From: an uncultured Eubacteriales bacterium
GTDB lineage: Bacteria; Bacillota; Clostridia; Oscillospirales; Acutalibacteraceae
Reading direction: 5' to 3'
Assembly (NCBI GenBank): GCA_934477125.1
Contig: CAKSOL010000001.1
Coordinates: 186,001 to 250,000 of the forward strand
DNA: 64,000 nucleotides
This document shows, piece after piece, positions 53,432 through 61,122 of this stretch. Below the pieces are notes generated by a model. It was given only the letters and a program-made list of their open reading frames with translations, was not told the origin of the DNA and made no database searches. Both the position numbers and the translations under genes were made by a program. Within the stretch, counting starts at the first letter, position 1. Each line of letters begins with the position of its first letter.

Positions 53432-54265
53432 TTATGGTTTTATTCCGCGCTGTGTATTACGGTATTTTTTCGGAGTTATTCCGAATCGCCTCTTGAACAG
53501 CGAAATGAAATGCGAATAATCCGGAAAGCCGCTTTTTTCGCTGGCTGCCTGAACGCTTTCTCCCTGTTCAAGCAGCTTTTTGGCATTGGAAAGCCGGCGG
53601 TTTTCTATGTATTTTGAGGGCGATATGTCAAGCTCGCTGCGGAATGTGCGGTAAAGCGAGCTGCGGCTGATAAAGAATTTTTCGCAGAGCAAATTAACCG
53701 AACAGGCGCCGTCAAAGCTCTTATCGATGTATTTGAGAATTTCCTCTAACCGGGATGAAATTCCGAGAGACGGCTCTGTTCTGTCCTTGTTTTTTTCTAT
53801 AATGTCAAGTACGCCCGCAACCGCCGCTAAATTTTCTGCCGATAATGAGTTTTTGTTCTGAACTGCGAGCATATTGTCAAAAAGCGTCAGCAGTTTTTCT
53901 TTATCGCTGCGGTTCAGGGTTATCCGGTTCTTTTCTCCCGGCGTGCGGTCAAAAAACGGAGAGAGCAGATAGGAATATTCCGGAGCCGCTTTAATCCAAA
54001 AGCAATAGCAGCTGTGAACCCGGTCCGAATGATAAATGCAGTAATGTATTTCATTGGGCTTTGAAATTATAATATCTCCGGTTTCAACAGGATAAACTCT
54101 GTTTTCAACCGCAAACGAAACATCTCCGCTTATATTAAAGTATATTTCGCAGTAATCGTGAATGTGCGCGTCGTCGGCAGGGCGGAGCGCTATATATTGG
54201 CTGTACTCCGTAACCGCGTATAAGCCGCCGTCCGGCAATATTTTTTTGAGGTAATGTTTTTCCAC
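53432..54265 (-). CDS. AraC-family transcriptional regulator, GTG start
   Basis: A 277-residue AraC regulator. The N-terminal cupin (about 25-110) has DDAHIHDYCEIYFNISG and GDIIISKPNEIHYC, with His residues that may hold a ligand. The C-terminal helix-turn-helix pair is at about 185-277 (LCEKFFISRSSLYRTFRSEL and VQAASEKSGFPDYSHFISLFK). GTG 54265 is chosen over TTG 54283 because AAGGTG precedes it at the right distance. It is divergent from the EamA transporter gene, which it may control, and lies upstream of the lipoprotein operon on the same strand. Confidence 0.92.
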   Translation of the reverse strand: MEKHYLKKILPDGGLYAVTEYSQYIALRPADDAHIHDYCEIYFNISGDVSFAVENRVYPVETGDIIISKPNEIHYCIYHSDRVHSCYCFWIKAAPEYSYLLSPFFDRTPGEKNRITLNRSDKEKLLTLFDNMLAVQNKNSLSAENLAAVAGVLDIIEKNKDRTEPSLGISSRLEEILKYIDKSFDGACSVNLLCEKFFISRSSLYRTFRSELDISPSKYIENRRLSNAKKLLEQGESVQAASEKSGFPDYSHFISLFKRRFGITPKKYRNTQRGIKP

Positions 54266-54331
54266 AGCTTCACCTTGAAACAAATATCATATTTTAAGGA
54301 TAAAAACTCATAGTATTTTGCCTTTGGTTGT

Positions 54332-54359
54332 AGTATAACACATTTGTTTGAAAAGTAAA
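54332..54359 (-). promoter_or_regulatory. Candidate promoter for the AraC gene ending at 53432
   Basis: Minus strand TTTACT (54359-54354), 16-base spacer, TATACT (54337-54332). The -35 is weak (4 of 6). Confidence 0.45.
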
Positions 54360-54385
54360 GCAATATTTTATTATGAGGTGTGCCT

Positions 54386-55294
54386 ATGTTTTCCCTGCCT
54401 GTATCGCTGCTGATTATTTTATCTGTCGTAACGTGTGCGTTTATGAGTATTCTCCGAGGGATATATTCCAAGAAATACCCAATGTCCGGCGTTTATTTAT
54501 GGCGTTTTATTTTTATTCAGAATATCTTTTGCTTTTCCGCTATCCTGTTAATTTATATTTTTTCAAAAACCGAGTTTAAATTCAGCACTTTTTCCGTTTT
54601 GCTGGGCGTTATGCTCGCTCTTTCAAATGTTTTAAGCCTTGAGGGAACCCTGAAGGCTCAGGCATACGGCTCGTTTGCCTATACGTCGGTAATAACGGCG
54701 CTTTCGGCGATAATTCCGAGTATGAGCGGACCGATATTTTTCGGAGAAAAAGCAACGCTTTCTCAATACATAGGAATAGGGCTTATGATAATATGTATTA
54801 TTCTGTCGCCCGAAAAAGACGAGGAAAAGCAGGGGGTGAGCATGAAATGGCTTGCGTTTTGCGCGGTTGCGTTTGTGTTTTCCGGTACGGTCGGCGTTGT
54901 TCAGAAGATACATCAGAACAGCGTAGTGCATAAAACCGAAATGCCGGCTTTGCTGCTGACTTGCTTTTCGGTTTCCTTTGTGCTTTCGGGAATAAAGCTG
55001 TTTGCAGAGCGCCGCAGACTTGAAAAAACGGGCGGCAGCCTTGATAAATTAACCGCTGCCGTTTTTCTTTTTCCTGCAATTTCCGGTTTTTGCTTTGCCT
55101 TTCCGCACACAATAAATCTATTCCTTTCGGGCAAGCTGTCATCGGTTGTGTTTTTCCCGACGATAAACCTTTGCCCCATGATTCTAACAATGCTGTATGC
55201 TGTTTTCGGCTTCCGGGAAAGACTTTCCGCCAAGCGCTGGGCGGGAATAGCCGTCGGCATTTTATCAACGGTATTCGTCAGCGGAGTTATATAA
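54386..55294 (+). CDS. EamA/DMT-superfamily transporter
   Basis: A 302-residue membrane protein with about ten predicted helices in two halves of the drug/metabolite transporter type. The end of the first half shows YTSVITALSAIIPSMSGPIFFGE, and the second half ends LAGxxxGI-like (KRWAGIAVGILSTVFVSGVI). ATG 54386 is chosen with GAGGTG five bases upstream; the GTG at 54380 overlaps that site. Substrate unknown. It stands alone between a divergent AraC gene and a terminator, so it may export or import a sugar-derived metabolite sensed by that regulator (inferred). Confidence 0.87.
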   Translation: MFSLPVSLLIILSVVTCAFMSILRGIYSKKYPMSGVYLWRFIFIQNIFCFSAILLIYIFSKTEFKFSTFSVLLGVMLALSNVLSLEGTLKAQAYGSFAYTSVITALSAIIPSMSGPIFFGEKATLSQYIGIGLMIICIILSPEKDEEKQGVSMKWLAFCAVAFVFSGTVGVVQKIHQNSVVHKTEMPALLLTCFSVSFVLSGIKLFAERRRLEKTGGSLDKLTAAVFLFPAISGFCFAFPHTINLFLSGKLSSVVFFPTINLCPMILTMLYAVFGFRERLSAKRWAGIAVGILSTVFVSGVI

Positions 55295-55310
55295 TATCAG
55301 AGCTAAAATA

Positions 55311-55345
55311 AAAAAACCGTCGGTTAAACCGACGGCTTTTTATTT
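55311..55345. terminator. Bidirectional terminator after the EamA gene
   Basis: Perfect 8-bp stem CCGTCGGT/ACCGACGG, loop TAA, preceded by A6 and followed by CTTTTT. It serves both the EamA gene and the convergent AraC gene. Confidence 0.9.
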
Positions 55346-55378
55346 TCAGTAACAGCTTGATTATACCGCCGCAGTATT

Positions 55379-56209
55379 TTATCTGTAAAATGAATTAGGA
55401 GTTTTGCCGGTAATCCTTTTAAAGTATCTTGAAAAATAGTTCGGGTCGTTAAAGCCTACTTCCTCGGAAACCCGCTCAATGCTGTACTGACCGGTTTCGA
55501 GAAGTCCGATAGCCTTTGTAATGCGCAGCTCGGATAAATAGCGGTGCAGCGGAATACCGAATTCGGCTTTGAATTCGGAGCTGATATAATTCGGGTGAAA
55601 GTGAAAGGCGTTTGCCACGGTTGCGTTTGAAATATCCTCTTTGTAATGCTTTTGCAAATAGTCGGCAATTTCGGCGGCATTGAAGCGTTTGTCCTTTTGA
55701 CTGCCAAGACGGCGGGCAATCTCGGTCAAAATAATTACAAGCTCGGCATTAGCCTCCAGCTGATAATATGCCTGCTTTTTTTCGTAGCGGTCAATTATTT
55801 GTTTGATGACCTTTTCGGCAAAATATACGTTTTTGCAAAATGCACAGCTGTTGAATGACGGGCAATCCTCAAAGCTTATGCTTTCAAGGGCGCTATGGAT
55901 GCCGCCGTCAAACGGAATAGGTGAAATAGGCGTACTGAAATTACTGAATTTTTGCGTCCAGTCAAAATTTATCGCCGAATAAACGACATTTGAGGGAATA
56001 ATGCGGTATTTAACGCCGGAATTTATCAAAAGCGCACTTCCGCGCGGCAAAATAACCGTATTTCCGGAAACAGTTATCCTGCCTTCACCCTCAGAAACGT
56101 AAAATAATCTCGCGTCAACGGGAAAAACATAACCGAAAACAGAGCTTTCGGAAATAACCAGTTCTCTCGGAAATCTTACAAATGGACTGATTTGACTCAG
56201 TAACATCAT
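55379..56209 (-). CDS. AraC-family transcriptional regulator
   Basis: A 276-residue AraC regulator. The N-terminal domain has RLFYVSEGEGRITVSGNTVIL and GSALLINSGVKYRI. A CPSFNSC-like cysteine cluster (CPSFNSCAFC, about residues 117-126) sits in the linker. The DNA-binding part is about 185-276 (ISNATVANAFHFHPNYISSEFK and ERVSEEVGFNDPNYFSRYFK). Two adjacent ATGs (56209, 56206) are possible; the second has the better spacing from GGAG. It is divergent from the isomerase operon, with fully superimposed promoters, and probably controls it. The Cys cluster might respond to redox or metal. Confidence 0.93.
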   Translation of the reverse strand: MMLLSQISPFVRFPRELVISESSVFGYVFPVDARLFYVSEGEGRITVSGNTVILPRGSALLINSGVKYRIIPSNVVYSAINFDWTQKFSNFSTPISPIPFDGGIHSALESISFEDCPSFNSCAFCKNVYFAEKVIKQIIDRYEKKQAYYQLEANAELVIILTEIARRLGSQKDKRFNAAEIADYLQKHYKEDISNATVANAFHFHPNYISSEFKAEFGIPLHRYLSELRITKAIGLLETGQYSIERVSEEVGFNDPNYFSRYFKRITGKTPNSFYR

Positions 56210-56251
56210 AATTCTCCTTTATTTTGTGCTATTATATCTTTAATTTGTGTT

Positions 56252-56283
56252 TTGATTATAGTATATTTCCGTGATATAATCAA
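56252..56283. promoter_or_regulatory. Symmetric superimposed divergent promoters
   Basis: Plus strand: TTGATT (56252-56257), 17-base spacer, TATAAT (56275-56280). Minus strand: TTGATT (56283-56278), 17-base spacer, TATAAT (56260-56255). The arms form a 9-bp inverted repeat TTGATTATA/TATAATCAA, so each -35 overlaps the other's -10. Only one polymerase can bind at a time. Confidence 0.82.
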
Positions 56284-56317
56284 GACATAAATCTTTATTT
56301 TTAAAGGGTGATAGTAA

Positions 56318-57763
56318 ATGTCATTAAAAAAGTTCAGAAAGCCCGGTAGAATTGCCGTTTTCGCGGTTGCTCACGCTAAATACTGGCAGCAGTTCCCGAC
56401 CTTGCGCGAAAAGCTTGAGGGTTACCACGCCCGCCTTTGTGAAAAGCTTTCGTCCTATGGAGCAGAAGTGACGGATTTCGGAATTATTGACAGCAATATG
56501 CAGGCATACGAGCTGCTTCCGAGGCTGAAGGCGGCTAATTGCGACGTATGGTTCTGCAATATGATTACATATGCAACCTCATCTGTATTTGCGCCTATAA
56601 TGCGCGATTCCGACCGCCCCGTGGTTCTTACGGCGCTTCAGCCTCTGCGCGCGCTGGATTACACAAAGGCAAGCACACTTATGCAGCTTGAAAATGACTG
56701 CATATGCGCGGTTCCGGAATATGTCGGGGTTGCAAACAGACTCGGTAAAAAAATTAGCGATGTTATTATAGGCTGTCTGAACGGTGATGAAAAAGCCGAT
56801 AGCGCGCTTGAGGAATGGTGCAGAATAGCCGCCGTTCTGCGCGCCGTGAACGGAGCACGTATAGGTCTTATGGGGCATGTGCTGGAGGCAATGTACGATA
56901 TGCATACCGACCCGACTGCCGTTTCCGCAGCCTTCGGACTTCATGTACCGCTTTTGGAGCCCGATTCATTGCTAACGTACGAAAACGCGGTTACCGAAGA
57001 GGAGATAGCTGCAAAATCCGCCGAGATATGCGAAAGGTTTGACCGTCCCGACCCTGTGAGCGACCCTATAACAAAGAAGCTTACGGATGAGGATTTGCGC
57101 AATTCTGCGCGGAGCACCGCAACCCTGGAGCATTTTATAAGCGACAATAGGCTTGACGGTCTTGCTTATTATTATGAGGGACTGCCGGGGTCCGACGTCC
57201 GTAAGGCTGTGTCTTCGCTCATAGTCGGCAATTCGCTGCTTATAGGCAGGGGATTTCCTATGTGCGGCGAGTTTGATATAAAAACCTGCATTGCAATGCT
57301 TATAATGGACAGACTGGGAATAGGAGGCAGCTTTGCGGAGCTGCATCCGTTTGATTTCGATAATAACTGCATTTTAATAGGTCACGACGGACCGCATCAT
57401 ATTGCGATTGCCGAGGGAAAACCGGTTATTCGCAGTCTGTTAAAATATCACGGCAAGGAGGGAAGCGGCGCGTCGGTTGAATTTAAGATTAAAGAAGGAC
57501 CTATAACAATGCTCAGTATTACGCAGGACGCCAACGGCAGGTTTCGTTTTGTAATAGGCGAGGGCGAGTCGCAGGCGGGTGCCATACCGCCGACCGGAAA
57601 CACAAATACGCGGGCGGTGTTTAAACCGGACACCTGTGAATATATTAAAAAATGGGTGATGGCGGGACCGACTCACCACTATGCGCTCGGCGTGGGACAT
57701 CACGCTGAAACAATAAAGAAAATTGCGGATATATTAGGAATTGAATCGGTAATAGTGAAATAG
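56318..57763 (+). CDS. L-fucose/L-arabinose isomerase family protein
   Basis: A 481-residue cytoplasmic isomerase. Fold landmarks for the arabinose/fucose isomerase family: N-terminal domain with FAVAHAKYWQQFP, and metal-site candidates E287 (YYEGLPG), E318 (CGEFD), H356 (IGHDGPHH) and H453/H454 (GPTHHYALG). The residues match the Glu-Glu-His-His Mn site of L-arabinose isomerase. It would interconvert an aldose and a ketose; which sugar is not decided by sequence (arabinose, fucose, or another). It leads an operon with a GH42-like and an SGNH hydrolase, so the sugar is likely released by one of these. Confidence 0.87.
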   Translation: MSLKKFRKPGRIAVFAVAHAKYWQQFPTLREKLEGYHARLCEKLSSYGAEVTDFGIIDSNMQAYELLPRLKAANCDVWFCNMITYATSSVFAPIMRDSDRPVVLTALQPLRALDYTKASTLMQLENDCICAVPEYVGVANRLGKKISDVIIGCLNGDEKADSALEEWCRIAAVLRAVNGARIGLMGHVLEAMYDMHTDPTAVSAAFGLHVPLLEPDSLLTYENAVTEEEIAAKSAEICERFDRPDPVSDPITKKLTDEDLRNSARSTATLEHFISDNRLDGLAYYYEGLPGSDVRKAVSSLIVGNSLLIGRGFPMCGEFDIKTCIAMLIMDRLGIGGSFAELHPFDFDNNCILIGHDGPHHIAIAEGKPVIRSLLKYHGKEGSGASVEFKIKEGPITMLSITQDANGRFRFVIGEGESQAGAIPPTGNTNTRAVFKPDTCEYIKKWVMAGPTHHYALGVGHHAETIKKIADILGIESVIVK

Positions 57764-57774
57764 GAGAGAGCAAA

Positions 57775-59889
57775 ATGTTTAAAACAGTCAACCTCGAAAT
57801 CAGCTTAAAGCCATTTAAATGCACGGATGATAGCTGCATCCGCGAAGTATGTAAGGGAATTTTTGAGCAATGGCGTCCGCTTTTAAAAAACAGAGAAACG
57901 GTTTCCGTAATGCTCTGGACAGCGGACGGAAGTGAAATTCTCGACTATTCGGGCGATATGAATGAAAAATTTGAATGGTGCTGTTATGTAGGTACGGCAA
58001 ATAATAGGCTGCTCGGCGGGAACGAGAGTCCCGATATCTCGCTGCATGAGAGAAAGCGCTTTTATACCGAGAATCCGCCTGTAATGACATATGCTGTTTT
58101 AAGAAAAATCGTTGCGATATTAAAGGAGGAGGGAGCAAAGGCGTTTCCCGATTCGGTTATAAGAGTCGGCGAGACATTTGATATTGGACCTGAATTTGCG
58201 GTATCGGATTTTAAATACAAGCGTCACCCTGAGATTTCTTCAGGCTCAAAGCTCGGTTCATTCGGGTTTATTGACGCTGCCGTTTTGCTTGATAAGGATA
58301 ATTGCAGATATGCCGCATACCCCGACGGTATTCCTCAGGACACTCCGTTCGGTACTTTTTTCGGCAAACAGGCGAATATCTTTTTAAAGGATATGGGGTT
58401 TGACTATTTGTGGCTTTCAAACGGATTGGGCTTCAGCTCAGAGCCGTGGGATATTACCGGAAAGGTGTTTGACGGCAAAAGCTTTCATCCGGAAAAGCTG
58501 GCGGAGACCAGAAAAAATGTTTTTGAGTTTTGGAAGCTTTTCAGAGAGGAATGTCCGGATTTTCCTGTCGAAACCAGGGGTACGAATAATTCGGTCGGAA
58601 TTGATTATGCAACAGACGGCGTTCCGCTTTACGACATATATAACGCCGGATTTAATATAACTCCTCCGCCTAATTCCCCGTGGGCGGCGCTTAACGGTAA
58701 TTTCGGGCTTGAAATAATGGGACATATGACGCGCATATGTGAATTGCCCGGCGACAGCTTTATGTTCAGGTATTATATACACGACCCGTGGTGGATAAAT
58801 TCTCCGTGGTATGACCGTTATAACGGTCAGCCTCATGATATATATTTGCCTATGGCTGTGTCAAGAATAGATTCCGACGGCAAAGTGCGCTCGGCGGAGA
58901 CATTTAACATCCTGTCGATTGACAATTCCTACGGGGATATGCCGGACAACTGCGTATATGAGCCGCTGCCGCATATTTTGAAATCGGAAAAGGATATATC
59001 CGACAGCCCTGCGCCGCTTGTATGGGTTTATCCTATGAGGGAATATACAACCTCATATTCCGAAGAAATGCTTTTTGAAATGTATTACGGCGACAATTAC
59101 ATTTCCGAGGCGATAAACAACGGATTTCCGCTGAACTGTGTTGTGTCCTCGGATATTTTTCTGAAAACCGATTTGGATTTATATAAACGGAGTATTCTTG
59201 TATCGCCGATTTCTCAAAGCCCCGAAGCTTTGAGAAAATTGGAGGACTTTGAAAGCGCAGGCGGAAATGTTATTTATTACGGAAGTGAAAAATATGCTGA
59301 AAGCCGCTGCTTTAAGCATAGCTTTGTTGATTTTTCGTCCCATCCCTCCGCTTTAAGGGAAAGACTTTCCGATTTCGGATATTCAATAGAATTTAAGCGT
59401 ATATCCGAGGATGTTAAGCCTAATGCGCTGACCGTTGCAAGAGCCGGGAATGCTATGATAATTTCCGTGTATTCCCCTAATCTGACAACCGATACGCTTT
59501 TGAAATTTCCGCTCGGCGCTCCGATACTGACAGGCACCGATACGGAAATAAGAGACGGCAGGGCGGTTTATCGCTTTGGTATGTGCGAGCATAGGGAGTG
59601 CAGAGTATTTGTTAAGCAGCAAAGCGGCGCGGTTACACTCAAGGAGTGCGCGCCCGTAAGTACCGTTTATCACCGAAAGCTGAAGCTCGGCGGACTTGTT
59701 AATGCAGACGTTTATATATTGCCTGAGGGAAACAGGGAGGTTTTTCTTACGAATACCGACTGTATTTATGACAGTACCCCGGAATATATTGACGTTCTGA
59801 AAAGAATTGAGGACGATAAAAACGGCATTTATTATAAGGCCGAAAATCTTACGGGTGATTTTGCCGTTCTGTTTCCTGACAGACATTAA
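57775..59889 (+). CDS. Unrecognised protein with GH42-like architecture
   Basis: A 704-residue cytoplasmic protein. An N-terminal barrel-like region (about 1-380) contains VNLEISLKPF, SVMLWTADGSE, VGETFDIGPEF, WLSNGLGF and ETRGTNNSVGIDY. A middle domain (about 400-520) resembles the amidotransferase-like domain of GH42 (SILVSPISQSPEAL, AGGNVIYYGSEKY). A C-terminal beta domain follows. No standard family signature was recognised. Acidic residues in VGETFD, PVETRG and HDPWW are candidates for catalysis. It lies 12 bases after the isomerase gene and before an SGNH hydrolase, so it may be a new or divergent glycosidase; this is inference from fold and place. Confidence 0.55.
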   Translation: MFKTVNLEISLKPFKCTDDSCIREVCKGIFEQWRPLLKNRETVSVMLWTADGSEILDYSGDMNEKFEWCCYVGTANNRLLGGNESPDISLHERKRFYTENPPVMTYAVLRKIVAILKEEGAKAFPDSVIRVGETFDIGPEFAVSDFKYKRHPEISSGSKLGSFGFIDAAVLLDKDNCRYAAYPDGIPQDTPFGTFFGKQANIFLKDMGFDYLWLSNGLGFSSEPWDITGKVFDGKSFHPEKLAETRKNVFEFWKLFREECPDFPVETRGTNNSVGIDYATDGVPLYDIYNAGFNITPPPNSPWAALNGNFGLEIMGHMTRICELPGDSFMFRYYIHDPWWINSPWYDRYNGQPHDIYLPMAVSRIDSDGKVRSAETFNILSIDNSYGDMPDNCVYEPLPHILKSEKDISDSPAPLVWVYPMREYTTSYSEEMLFEMYYGDNYISEAINNGFPLNCVVSSDIFLKTDLDLYKRSILVSPISQSPEALRKLEDFESAGGNVIYYGSEKYAESRCFKHSFVDFSSHPSALRERLSDFGYSIEFKRISEDVKPNALTVARAGNAMIISVYSPNLTTDTLLKFPLGAPILTGTDTEIRDGRAVYRFGMCEHRECRVFVKQQSGAVTLKECAPVSTVYHRKLKLGGLVNADVYILPEGNREVFLTNTDCIYDSTPEYIDVLKRIEDDKNGIYYKAENLTGDFAVLFPDRH

Positions 59890-59900
59890 GACTGAACAGG

Positions 59901-60590
59901 GTGATTGATTTGAAAATTCGGGAAAAAATACTTATGGACCGTGCGGGACTTGAACAAAACGGTCCTATAACCGTTGCGGCGTTTGGCGACAGCATTACTC
60001 ACGGGGCAGTATCGCCGGGCGAGTTTAATTATGAAACGGTTTATTGGAACCGTCTGCGCCGTAAAATCAACGCGGTAAGAAATTATGTTCCCGTGAACGT
60101 TATAAACGCCGGAATAGGCGGCATAACCGCAAGGGAATCTCTGCCGCGCATGGAAAGCCGGGTCTTTGCGCATAACCCCGATTTGGTGATTGTATGCTTC
60201 GGGCTTAATGACGTGAACGGCACTCTCAATGAGTATGTAACGTCGCTTAAAGCAATTTTTGAACGCTGCGGCAGCTATGGCTGTGAAACGGTATTTATGA
60301 CGCCTAATATGCTTAACACCTATGTCGCTGAGGACACGGCGGAGGAATTAAAGGAATATGCGTTAAAAACCGCTGAAATGCAAAACGGCGGGAGAATGGA
60401 TAAATTTATGTCCGCTGCCGTTGAAACGGCGGCGGAAGCGAAAATAACGGTGTGCGACTGTTACGGCGAATGGAAAAGGCTGTCTGAAAAAGAGGATACA
60501 ACAAAGCTGCTGGCGAACCGGATAAATCACCCGATAAGCGAGATGCACGAGCTTTTTGCGGAAAGTATATTCCAAAAAATAATGAATTAG
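59901..60590 (+). CDS. SGNH/GDSL hydrolase (carbohydrate esterase-like)
   Basis: A 229-residue cytoplasmic hydrolase. Block I nucleophile S31 in FGDSITHG, block II Gly in NAGIGGIT, block III Asn in FGLNDVNG; the block V His is likely in NRINHPISEMH. The family cleaves acetyl and other esters of carbohydrates. The start is uncertain: GTG 59901 or TTG 59910 (MKIREK), the latter better placed behind AGGGTGA. Eleven bases after the GH42-like gene, so the same operon as the isomerase. It would complement the surface SGNH enzyme inside the cell. Confidence 0.85.
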   Translation: MIDLKIREKILMDRAGLEQNGPITVAAFGDSITHGAVSPGEFNYETVYWNRLRRKINAVRNYVPVNVINAGIGGITARESLPRMESRVFAHNPDLVIVCFGLNDVNGTLNEYVTSLKAIFERCGSYGCETVFMTPNMLNTYVAEDTAEELKEYALKTAEMQNGGRMDKFMSAAVETAAEAKITVCDCYGEWKRLSEKEDTTKLLANRINHPISEMHELFAESIFQKIMN

Positions 60591-60601
60591 GGAGGCGGAC
60601 A

Positions 60602-60721
60602 ATGCACCTTGAAACGGTAATGCAAAATGCCGTTCCAGGACGCTTTCGTTACTTTTCTGACCGATATTTTGTGGGTGTAGTGCCGTATTTCTTTTTAAAT
60701 GCCTTTGAAAAATTAACGTAA
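60602..60721 (+). CDS. Possible remnant of the original next gene (39 aa)
   Basis: A GGGAGGCGG site sits five bases before ATG 60602, 12 bases after the esterase stop, exactly like the start of another operon gene. Only the first ~15 codons lie outside the antisense AraC fragment; the rest runs through it to a stop at 60721. It may be the lost N-terminus of the beta-helix gene at 61123, or a chance ORF. Confidence 0.3.
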   Translation: MHLETVMQNAVPGRFRYFSDRYFVGVVPYFFLNAFEKLT

Positions 60722-61105
60722 TTGTTAAAGCCGACGAAGAAACAAAGATCCGTAACCGAATAGTCGGTGGCAATAAGGTATTTTCTCGCAGCCTCAAGGC
60801 GCATATTCAGCAGGTAGCTCTGAAATGAGACCTTTACCTCGTTATGAAATTTTGTGCTGAAATAATTGGGCGAAAGCTCTACCGCTTCTGCGATGCTGTC
60901 CAAGCTGATATTTTCGCTGAAACGGCGGTGTATTATCTGAATTGCTTTTCCTATCGGTGCGGACAGCTTTGCATATTGCTCGTCTTTTATATCGGGTTTT
61001 ATTTTATGTATGCAGTCGATTAGAATACGGTTGATAAGATTTTTGAAATACATATCCGATTTTGTATTCAGATATTTATATTCATAGTTGATTTTATCTA
61101 TCAGC
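60649..61105 (-). pseudogene. AraC-family regulator, N-terminal half missing
   Basis: Only the C-terminal DNA-binding part of an AraC protein remains, with both helix-turn-helix units (LDSIAEAVELSPNYFSTKFHNE and VTDLCFFVGFNNYVNFSKAFKKKYG) and a normal end (PTKYRSEK). Family-like sequence continues upstream of ATG 61053 (DKINYEYKYLNTKSD) to about 61103, where it meets a stop and then beta-helix coding sequence on the other strand. The sensing domain (about 130-150 residues) and the promoter are absent. It may be a deletion remnant, or an inverted or mis-assembled piece. A shorter product starting at 61053 could still be made. Confidence 0.8.
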
Positions 61106-61122
61106 TTACCTGCGGAGATAGA

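Noticed and set aside
54798..55268. 156-residue minus-strand ORF opposite the EamA gene
   Set aside because: Composition is that of a reverse-complement shadow of transmembrane codons; EamA helices explain the region.
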